Shown here in pieces: positions 8,583 to 16,245 of a stretch of 32,150 nt of DNA. The position numbers were made by a program, and so were the translations under genes. Under the pieces are notes generated by a model, which was not told the origin of the DNA, did no database searches, and was given only the letters and a program-made list of their open reading frames with translations. The stretch's first letter is position 1; every line of letters starts with the position of its first letter. The stretch is taken from positions 1-32,150 of the forward strand of contig CAIJYD010000009.1 of assembly GCA_903824785.1 (NCBI GenBank), in the 5' to 3' direction. The DNA is from an uncultured Bacteroidota bacterium (GTDB lineage Bacteria; Bacteroidota; Bacteroidia; Bacteroidales; VadinHA17).

Positions 8583-8616
8583 TTAACTGATCTAACCGAA
8601 TATTTTTAAACCACCA

Positions 8617-11600
8617 ATGACAGTTTTCTCTCACTTACACGTTCATACTCAATATTCTATACTTGACGGTGCTTCTGATATCTCATTGCTGACAGATAAA
8701 GCAGTAGCGCTGGGAATGAATGCCCTTGCTATTACCGATCACGGTAATATGTTTGGCGTTAAAGAGTTTCATAATAATGCCACAAAAAAAGGATTAAAAC
8801 CAATTATCGGGTGCGAAATATATGTAGCTAAAAGATCTATTGAAGAGTTCCGTGTAAAAGAAGACCGCTCCGGCGATCACCTCATTCTGCTTGCAAAAAA
8901 CCTTACCGGTTATAAAAACCTTATCAAACTTGTTTCAACTGCCTGGATCAAAGGCTTTTACTACAAGCCACGCATTGACAAGGAGTTACTTGTAAAATAC
9001 CATGAAGGACTCATCGCATCTTCGGCCTGCCTGGCAGGTGAGATCCAGGATGAGATACTTAACGGTACTCTTTCCGGTGCAGAGGCAGCCCTGAAGAGCT
9101 ATCTGGATATTTTCGGTGAGGATTTTTATCTTGAGATCCAGCGGCATGAGACCTATGACCCTGATGCTGACAGATCCGCTTTCCCGCTTCAGCAGAAAGT
9201 AATTGAAGCATTTAAGAAACTGGCAGTTAAGTTTAATGTAAAAATAGTTGCATCAAATGATGTGCATTTTATCAATGCCGAAGATGCTGAAGCACATGAC
9301 AGGCTGATTTGCATCAATACTGCAAAAGATATTGATGATCCTAACCGGTTAAGGTATTCAAAGCAGGAATATCTCAAGAGTGAAGAGGAGATGCGTGCAA
9401 TGTTCACAGATATCCCTGAAGCTATTGACAATGTTGAAGGGCTCGTAGCCAAGATTGAGGAATTTAAGCTCGACCATGGCCCAATTATGCCTGAATTTGA
9501 GTTGCCTGAGGGACATACTGACAAAGACGAGTATCTGAAACTTCTTACCTACAAAGGGGCCACAAAGAGGTGGGGAGCGTTAACGAACGAGCAGACAGAG
9601 AGGATTGATTTCGAACTGGAAATGATTGCCAAAATGGGATTCCCGGGTTATTTCCTTATTGTCCAGGATTTCCTCAATGCAGCAAGGGAGATGGGGGTCT
9701 CCGTTGGCCCGGGAAGAGGATCGGCTGCCGGTTCTGCTGTTGCTTTTTGTCTTAAAATAACTGATATAGACCCTATTAAATACGGCTTGCTGTTTGAAAG
9801 GTTCCTTAACTTCGACCGCATATCAATGCCTGATATAGATATTGATTTTGATGAAGACGGAAGGGATTCAGTTCTGAAATATGTTGTTAATAAGTACGGA
9901 CACGATAAAGTTGCTCATATAATTACTTTTGGGTCAATGGCTGCCAAGATGGCCATCAGGGATGTTGCACGGGTGCAGAAACTTCCGCTTCCTGATGCAG
10001 ACAGGCTGGCAAAGCTTGTCCCTGATCGTCCGGGAATAACTCTTGCTGAAGCTTATGCTGAAGTTCCGGAACTGGCAAGGGAGAGAAATTCATCCAATAA
10101 ACTGATAGCTGATACTTTAAGGTATGCTTCAGTTCTTGAAGGTTCAGTAAGGCAAACAGGAGTTCATGCCTGCGGAATAATAATCGGAAAAGATTCTCTC
10201 GATAATTATATTCCTCTATGCACGGCAAAAGATACCGATCTCTATGCTACTCAGTTTGATGGCAGTCACGTTGAGTCGGTAGGTCTCCTGAAAATGGATT
10301 TTCTGGGTCTGAAAACCCTTTCGATAATTAAGGATGCCATCGACAATGTTAAAAAGTCAAAAGGAATAGAGATAGATATTGAAACACTGCCTCTTGATGA
10401 CAAAAAGACATTTGACCTTTTCAGCAACGGAGAGACAACCGGGATTTTCCAGTTCGAATCGACCGGAATGAAGAGATACCTTAAGGACCTTGAGCCTAAC
10501 CGGTTTGAGGACCTTATTGCCATGAATGCCCTCTACCGCCCCGGACCAATGGAATATATCCCAAAGTTCATACGGAGAAAGCATGGAAACGAAGATATTG
10601 ACTATCCGTTGCCTATAATGGAGAAAATTCTGAGTGACACCTATGGGATCACAGTCTATCAGGAGCAGGTGATGTTATTGTCACAGCAGGTGGCCGGTTT
10701 TTCAAAAGGAGAAGCTGATTCCCTTAGAAAAGCGATGGGGAAAAAGAAACGATCCATCATGGACGAGATGAAGGTTAAGTTCAATGAGGGTTGCGCAAGG
10801 AATGGTCATGATCAGGCGACAGTAAATAAGATCTGGACCGACTGGGAAGCCTTCGCCCAGTATGCTTTTAACAAATCGCACTCAACCTGTTATGCTCTTG
10901 TTGCATTCCAGACAGGTTTCCTCAAGGCAAATTACCCTGCAGAATATATGGCAGCTGTACTCAGCCGTAACATAAGTGATATTAAAAAGATCACAATTTT
11001 TATGGATGAGACCCGCCGGATGGGGATGGAGGTACTGGGGCCCGATGTTAATGAGAGCAATCTGAAATTTACCGTTAACAAGGACGGAAATATAAGGTTT
11101 GGTCTTGGTGCGATCAAAGGTGTTGGAGAAAGTGCAGTATTACAACTTATTGAAGAGAGAGAGAAGAATGGACTGTACAAAGATATGTATGACCTTGTTG
11201 AAAGGGTAAACCTTAACTCGCTCAATAAGAAGAACCTTGAGGCGATGGCTGTTGCCGGAGCATTCGACTGTTTCCGGGCAATAATACGGGCCCAGTATTT
11301 TTCGCTCGATACCAGAGGGTCAAGCTTTATTGAGAGTCTTATCAGGTACGGGAACAATGCAAAAACCGTTAAAAACTCAAGTCAGCAGTCGCTTTTCGGT
11401 GAATCAGGCGGCTTCGATATGGTTAAACCTGAGCCGGCGCCCTGCCCCGACTGGCCAAAGCTGGAGAAGCTAAACAGGGAGAAGGAGGTAATAGGAATCT
11501 ATCTGTCATCTCATCCGCTTGATGATTTCAAGCTGGAGATCAACACCTTTTCAACAGCAACTCTTGCCGATCTGCAAAACCTGCGCGAATACCTCGACAG

Positions 11601-12102
11601 AGATGTAGTCATTGCAGGAATGGTAACAGACACAAAAAACGGTATCAGCAAAAACGGTAAGCCATACGGCTCATTTACCCTTCAGGATTACTCCGATTCG
11701 TTCAGGTTAATGATGTTTGACAAGGATTATATTGAAAACAGTAAATATTTCTTCATGGGGTATTATCTTCTTGTCAAGGGAAGAGTGCAGAAACGAAAAT
11801 ATAAGGAAGATGAACTGGAATTCAAAATAAAAAGTATAAATCTTTTGTCGAGTGTAAAAGACGAACTGATTAAATCGGTTACTCTTAAGATAGATCCCGG
11901 AAACATCAGCATTGAGATGATAAATGAGCTTAAGGAGCTGGTTGAAGAGAATAAGGGAGCAACAGAACTCAGATTTCTTTTTATGGATTCTGAAGACAAA
12001 GTTACCCTGCCGATGTTTTCAAGGACATTCCGTGTTAGGTTAAATAACGAATTAATCTCTTACCTCGACGATCATCCGGGCATAGATTATAAAGTTAATT
12101 AG
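8617..12102 (+). CDS. dnaE: DNA polymerase III alpha subunit
   Basis: Catalytic subunit of the replicative polymerase (C-family), 1161 residues, the expected DnaE1 length. Domains in order are a PHP domain (1-~290), the polymerase core with palm motif MPDIDIDF (404-411; Asp408 and Asp410 match two catalytic aspartates), thumb and fingers through about 850, a helix-hairpin-helix region (~860-920), and an OB-fold of the tRNA-anticodon type near 1000-1070 (VVIAGMVTDTKNGISKNGKP). The PHP metal ligands appear intact: His8, His10, Asp17, His42, Glu67, His88, Cys138, Asp215 and His217. That would allow a built-in proofreading nuclease. It is probably transcribed from its own promoter, followed after 49 bases by trxA. 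Confidence 0.97.
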   Translation: MTVFSHLHVHTQYSILDGASDISLLTDKAVALGMNALAITDHGNMFGVKEFHNNATKKGLKPIIGCEIYVAKRSIEEFRVKEDRSGDHLILLAKNLTGYKNLIKLVSTAWIKGFYYKPRIDKELLVKYHEGLIASSACLAGEIQDEILNGTLSGAEAALKSYLDIFGEDFYLEIQRHETYDPDADRSAFPLQQKVIEAFKKLAVKFNVKIVASNDVHFINAEDAEAHDRLICINTAKDIDDPNRLRYSKQEYLKSEEEMRAMFTDIPEAIDNVEGLVAKIEEFKLDHGPIMPEFELPEGHTDKDEYLKLLTYKGATKRWGALTNEQTERIDFELEMIAKMGFPGYFLIVQDFLNAAREMGVSVGPGRGSAAGSAVAFCLKITDIDPIKYGLLFERFLNFDRISMPDIDIDFDEDGRDSVLKYVVNKYGHDKVAHIITFGSMAAKMAIRDVARVQKLPLPDADRLAKLVPDRPGITLAEAYAEVPELARERNSSNKLIADTLRYASVLEGSVRQTGVHACGIIIGKDSLDNYIPLCTAKDTDLYATQFDGSHVESVGLLKMDFLGLKTLSIIKDAIDNVKKSKGIEIDIETLPLDDKKTFDLFSNGETTGIFQFESTGMKRYLKDLEPNRFEDLIAMNALYRPGPMEYIPKFIRRKHGNEDIDYPLPIMEKILSDTYGITVYQEQVMLLSQQVAGFSKGEADSLRKAMGKKKRSIMDEMKVKFNEGCARNGHDQATVNKIWTDWEAFAQYAFNKSHSTCYALVAFQTGFLKANYPAEYMAAVLSRNISDIKKITIFMDETRRMGMEVLGPDVNESNLKFTVNKDGNIRFGLGAIKGVGESAVLQLIEEREKNGLYKDMYDLVERVNLNSLNKKNLEAMAVAGAFDCFRAIIRAQYFSLDTRGSSFIESLIRYGNNAKTVKNSSQQSLFGESGGFDMVKPEPAPCPDWPKLEKLNREKEVIGIYLSSHPLDDFKLEINTFSTATLADLQNLREYLDRDVVIAGMVTDTKNGISKNGKPYGSFTLQDYSDSFRLMMFDKDYIENSKYFFMGYYLLVKGRVQKRKYKEDELEFKIKSINLLSSVKDELIKSVTLKIDPGNISIEMINELKELVEENKGATELRFLFMDSEDKVTLPMFSRTFRVRLNNELISYLDDHPGIDYKVN

Positions 12103-12103
12103 C

Positions 12104-12111
12104 TATCTTTG
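12104..12111 (+). promoter_or_regulatory. Probable -7 element for trxA
   Basis: TATCTTTG fits TAnnTTTG immediately after the dnaE stop and 40 bases before the trxA ATG. No clear -33 TTTG is present, so trxA may also depend on read-through from dnaE. Confidence 0.5.
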
Positions 12112-12151
12112 CAGCAGATACTTATGGTAAAATCTTAATATATTAATTACT

Positions 12152-12469
12152 ATGGCATTAGAGGTAAACGACAGCAATTTCGATGAAATTGTCACAAAAT
12201 CAGACAAACCGGTACTCGTTGATTTCTGGGCAGAATGGTGTGGCCCATGCAGGATGATTGGCCCAATCGTTGAAGAGATCTCAAATGAGTATTCGGGAAA
12301 AGCCCTTGTTGTAAAATGTGATGTCGACAGCAGTCCGGGTGTTGCTGCGAGGTTCGGTATCAGGAATATTCCTACAATTCTATTCTTCAAGGCTGGTGTA
12401 ATCGCAGACAAACAGGTTGGTGCAGTTCCAAAGAGTAACCTGGTTGCAAAACTTAACGCCCTGATTTAA
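12152..12469 (+). CDS. trxA: Thioredoxin
   Basis: Cytoplasmic dithiol-disulfide reductant of 105 residues, the standard length. The active site WCGPC has Cys30 and Cys33 after the DFWAEW strand. The cis-proline loop is IRNIPTILFFK. There is no signal peptide. It has its own -7 element and is followed after 9 bases by the LOG-family gene, suggesting co-transcription. General electron donor for ribonucleotide reductase, peroxiredoxins and methionine sulfoxide reductase by family knowledge. Confidence 0.96.
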   Translation: MALEVNDSNFDEIVTKSDKPVLVDFWAEWCGPCRMIGPIVEEISNEYSGKALVVKCDVDSSPGVAARFGIRNIPTILFFKAGVIADKQVGAVPKSNLVAKLNALI

Positions 12470-12478
12470 TAAGGGTTT

Positions 12479-13054
12479 ATGACAGTCTGTGTCTTTGCCT
12501 CATCAAGCAGCCGTATCAGCAATGAATATTCAGTTGCTGCATCTAACCTTGGATTACTTCTTGCCAGAGATGGCATGGAGGTGGTTTACGGAGGTGGAGG
12601 CATAGGCCTGATGGGAAAACTGGCTGATGCTGTTCTCGAAAAAGGGGGAGCTATTACAGGTGTGATACCCTCTTTTATGAAAGATGAGGGATGGGACCAT
12701 TCTCTGGTTAAAAAGATGATCTTAACCAAAGATATGGGGGAAAGGAAAAAGCAGATGTTTGAACTGGCAGATGCTGTTGTTGCTTTGCCCGGAGGAGTGG
12801 GGACCCTTGAAGAGTTAACCGAAGCGATAACACTTAAACAACTGGGTCTCTTCACAGGACCAATAATAATTCTGAATACACTTGATTTTTATAAATCCCT
12901 CATTGATTTTCTGGAGCAGATGATCTCAGGTCATTTCCTCAGGTATGAGCATAAAGGAATATGGGAAATTGCCAGTACCCCTGAAGAGGTAATGGTGCTG
13001 CTTGCAAAAAAGGAGGGGTGGCATCAGGACCCCCGGAGCATTGCCAGGATCTAA
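12479..13054 (+). CDS. LOG/TIGR00730 family Rossmann-fold nucleotide hydrolase
   Basis: Related to cytokinin riboside 5'-monophosphate phosphoribohydrolase (LOG), which releases a free base from a nucleoside monophosphate. The 191-residue protein has the two hallmark motifs: GERKKQMFELADA (from about residue 87), which holds the nucleotide-contacting arginine and lysine, and PGGVGTLEE at 104-112. The Rossmann glycine stretch VYGGGGIGLMG is near 36-46. In bacteria outside plant interactions the natural substrate is often AMP or another nucleotide, so the product is not settled. It lies 9 bases after trxA. Its TAA overlaps the stop of the convergent propeller-sensor gene. Confidence 0.88.
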   Translation: MTVCVFASSSSRISNEYSVAASNLGLLLARDGMEVVYGGGGIGLMGKLADAVLEKGGAITGVIPSFMKDEGWDHSLVKKMILTKDMGERKKQMFELADAVVALPGGVGTLEELTEAITLKQLGLFTGPIIILNTLDFYKSLIDFLEQMISGHFLRYEHKGIWEIASTPEEVMVLLAKKEGWHQDPRSIARI

Positions 13055-16000
13055 TTTTCAGGTATTTTCGTACCAATAAACAGAATATCATCAACCTGGC
13101 CCAGATCACCTTTCCACTGCATAATCTCCATTTCGAGTCTTTCTTTCTGTTCAAGAACAGGCAGATGCCAGATTTCCGACAGTAGTTTCTTTACATTTCC
13201 CGATTTATATTTCTTTACATCAGCTGATCCAAACTGATCAGCATAACCATCGGAACACATATATACCATATCTCCGGGCTGAATCTCAATAGGCTGATTG
13301 GTAAAATTCTTTTTCTCATCCATTGTAGTCATCCCAATAGGAAATCTGTCGCCTTTGTAGACAAAAACTTCACCTTTTCTTACAACATACAAGGGATTAA
13401 AAGCACCTGCAAATTCGAGTGTAAAGTTCTTTTTATTAAAAGCGATCAGAGCCAGATCCATACCGTCGTTAATTGCTTTCTCATGCCGCTGAAGGAGTGC
13501 TTTCATAACCTCCAGGTTAAGCTGGTCGATAATAGCGGCAGGCCTGGTAAGACCATATTCCCTCACAACTTTATTCAGTGAGTTGTGCCCGATTATTGAC
13601 ATAAATGCCCCCGGAACTCCATGGCCGGTACAGTCAACAGCAGCAATGAACTGCCAATCACCGTTATCGTACATCCAGTAAAAATCACCGCTCACAATAT
13701 CCTTTGGAAGAAACAGAACAAAAGTCTCCTTAAAGGTATCTTCTTTTGGAAGCATGGCTCTCTGAATACGCTCTGCATATCTGATGCTTGCAGTTATATC
13801 TCGGTTCTTTTCTTCAATCTCCATACTTTTCAGAACAACCTCTGCAGTTCGTTCTTTAACTTTTTCCTCGAGAATAATCTTTTCTTTAATAAGATTCTTT
13901 TCCCTGAAATGTACATAAACAACAATAACAACGACAATTAAAAACACAGATAGCATAATAAACCACCATGTAAGGTAAAATGGAGGTTTAATCATAAAAT
14001 GGAAAGTCACAGGTTCGCTGTTCCATATGCCATGGCTATTGCTGGCAATTACCATAAATGTATATTTTCCTGAAGGAAGTGCAGAATATATTGCCCTGGT
14101 CTGATCAGTTATCGGGCGCCAGTTGTAGTCGGCTCCCTCAAGCTTCACCTTGTATCTGACCACATCGGGGTTGGTAAGGCAGATACTGTAATAATCGAAC
14201 AGAACAGATCTCTCGGTATAATTCAGCTTCATTCCGGAAGTCATTTCACGAGGCTCATAGTTAACCTGCATTCCCAGGATATGTGTCAATGGCTGAAGCT
14301 CCCCGGTAACTCTCTTATCCGGGGTGAGATGAATTGCCCCGTTGGCAGTTCCAAACCACAAATCCCCTGAAGCGGTTTTAAATACCGCATTAGGTTTTGC
14401 CTCGATACCTGAGAATCCATTTCTTTCAGTAAAAGAAAAGATTCTCTTACTATCGGGGAAATACTGGTTCAAGCCGTTATTTGTACCTATATAAATACTA
14501 CCATCAGCTCCTGTTTCCAGTAATTTAATGTTATTGGAAAGGAGGCCATTATCCTGATTTACAGTCGAAAGTATTGAGTCATTTCTGAAGCCAATTAATC
14601 CTTCGCTTGTTCCGACCCAGAGAATACCCTTCTTATCCATTACCATCGTCTTGGGAATAATTCCCGGGAGAGAAGCGACAGGTTTGAATTTTTTTCCGAC
14701 AGCGTCATATTTTATAAGACCAGGCTTTCCTCCTCTTGGTTCGGTTCCGATCCACATATCTCCGTTTGGATCACAGTAAAGGGCAGTAATAAGTGATATT
14801 GTCAGACTGTCCATAAGAGTATACCTCTGAAAATTCTGCTCATTAATGGTGCCAACGGCAACGCCCTCAACAGTACCTATCCAGAGATTATTCTGCCGGT
14901 CAATTTCCAGCGCTTTTACCTGCCCGCCCCGATAGAGGATTGAGTTAATATAAGGTTGTGCTTCAAATTTTGAACTCTTCATATTATACAAAATAACACC
15001 ACCTTCATTTGATCCGACCCACAGATTCCGATCCTTGTCTTCCCTGAAGAATCTGATATCCTGAAAAAGTGAATTGGTTGCCTCGTTATAAACAACAGGT
15101 TTTTTGTCTGAACCGGGATAATAACGGGAGATCCCTGCATTTGTACCAAGCCAGACGGCTCCGCTGTTATCCTGAAAAACCGCATTAACATTCTGATCAG
15201 GAAGAACCTCCTTCTCATTAATTATTTCAAAAGCATCTCCCTTGAATATTGTAAGGCCATTATTCTGATCAGCTATAAGAATATTGCCCTCAACATCTTC
15301 AATAATATCATAAATTCTCGATGGTTTCAGTCCGTTTCCTGCATCGAACTTGCGAAAACGGTCACCGTCAAACACAGCAATTCCGCCTTCCCAGGTTCCT
15401 GCCCACATCCGGCCTTTACTGTCCTCGGTAAGACAAGTAACCCAGTTACTGGTTAATCCCTTTTTCGGAAGGTCAATTACCTCCATCCTGCTTTCGGACA
15501 TAATGTATTTATAGATGCCTCCGTTATAGGTTCCAAACCAGATATTCCCTGATCTGTCTTCGAGAATACAGGTCGAGCTGAAATAGGTTGTCATATGCGG
15601 CATCCGGTAGATTTCAAATTTATTATTCTCCGCATTATAACGTCTGAGACCCACATCGGCGATACAGATTAATGAACCATCCCTGTTTACCGTTTCTCCA
15701 AAAACCTGATCGCTCAAACCATCTTTTCCCCTGTACTGCTGAGCTGTAATATGCTTAATATCTGTAACCGGAAAAGCTGCCATTACGGCTCCGTCGTTGG
15801 CCGAAGTAAACCAGATTTTATCTTTTATCAGTGCAATTCCTGTAATGTCACCCGTTATTTTCAGTGAGTCAAAAGCTATCTGTTCGAATTTCTGACCATT
15901 GTACCGGGAGATACCTCCATTAAGATGACCGAACCAGATATATCCGAGTGAATCTTCGGTAATACATTTTACGCCACCGGTAGCGAGGCTGTCGCGGGAG

Positions 16001-16239
16001 GTAAAATTATCAAATTTCTTTCCGTCGAACCGGGAGACTCCATTGGCGGTTCCCAGCCAGATATAATCTTTCGAATCCTGCAGAAGGGTATAGACTTTCT
16101 GTTCACTTAACCCCTGCTTGATACTATAGTTATCGAAGAAATATTTCTGCGCTCCGGAAGGTAAAACCGCCCCGGTCAGAAATATCACAACACAGGCAAA
16201 AAGTCTTGCCTGCCACTTTAGAAGGCTTATGACTGACAT
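13051..16239 (-). CDS. Propeller sensor with SpoIIE/PP2C phosphatase output
   Basis: A one-protein transmembrane sensor of 1062 residues. A signal peptide (about 1-30) leads to a large periplasmic region (~31-690) of two-component regulator propeller repeats, with the recurring pattern D-x-x-G-x-(I/L)-W-(L/F/I)-G-T. Next are a Y_Y_Y immunoglobulin-like domain (~690-750), one membrane helix (~756-778), a charged coiled coil (~779-830) and a cytoplasmic SpoIIE/PP2C-type serine phosphatase (~840-1058). Phosphatase metal motifs are SGDFYW near 850, VDCTGHGVPGAFMS near 868-881, CSDGYADQFG near 995 and a final QVDDI near 1048, so it looks active. Such enzymes usually dephosphorylate a STAS-domain anti-anti-sigma protein; none is encoded here. 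It starts 6 bases after the TPR/caspase-like gene, so the two form an operon. Confidence 0.88.
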   Translation of the reverse strand: MSVISLLKWQARLFACVVIFLTGAVLPSGAQKYFFDNYSIKQGLSEQKVYTLLQDSKDYIWLGTANGVSRFDGKKFDNFTSRDSLATGGVKCITEDSLGYIWFGHLNGGISRYNGQKFEQIAFDSLKITGDITGIALIKDKIWFTSANDGAVMAAFPVTDIKHITAQQYRGKDGLSDQVFGETVNRDGSLICIADVGLRRYNAENNKFEIYRMPHMTTYFSSTCILEDRSGNIWFGTYNGGIYKYIMSESRMEVIDLPKKGLTSNWVTCLTEDSKGRMWAGTWEGGIAVFDGDRFRKFDAGNGLKPSRIYDIIEDVEGNILIADQNNGLTIFKGDAFEIINEKEVLPDQNVNAVFQDNSGAVWLGTNAGISRYYPGSDKKPVVYNEATNSLFQDIRFFREDKDRNLWVGSNEGGVILYNMKSSKFEAQPYINSILYRGGQVKALEIDRQNNLWIGTVEGVAVGTINEQNFQRYTLMDSLTISLITALYCDPNGDMWIGTEPRGGKPGLIKYDAVGKKFKPVASLPGIIPKTMVMDKKGILWVGTSEGLIGFRNDSILSTVNQDNGLLSNNIKLLETGADGSIYIGTNNGLNQYFPDSKRIFSFTERNGFSGIEAKPNAVFKTASGDLWFGTANGAIHLTPDKRVTGELQPLTHILGMQVNYEPREMTSGMKLNYTERSVLFDYYSICLTNPDVVRYKVKLEGADYNWRPITDQTRAIYSALPSGKYTFMVIASNSHGIWNSEPVTFHFMIKPPFYLTWWFIMLSVFLIVVVIVVYVHFREKNLIKEKIILEEKVKERTAEVVLKSMEIEEKNRDITASIRYAERIQRAMLPKEDTFKETFVLFLPKDIVSGDFYWMYDNGDWQFIAAVDCTGHGVPGAFMSIIGHNSLNKVVREYGLTRPAAIIDQLNLEVMKALLQRHEKAINDGMDLALIAFNKKNFTLEFAGAFNPLYVVRKGEVFVYKGDRFPIGMTTMDEKKNFTNQPIEIQPGDMVYMCSDGYADQFGSADVKKYKSGNVKKLLSEIWHLPVLEQKERLEMEIMQWKGDLGQVDDILFIGTKIPEN

Positions 16240-16245
16240 ATATAT

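Noticed and set aside
10932-11357. 141-codon open frame on the minus strand inside dnaE
   Set aside because: It lies wholly within a strongly conserved gene. Its product is Ser/Leu/Ile-rich low-complexity typical of an antisense shadow, with no promoter or ribosome site.
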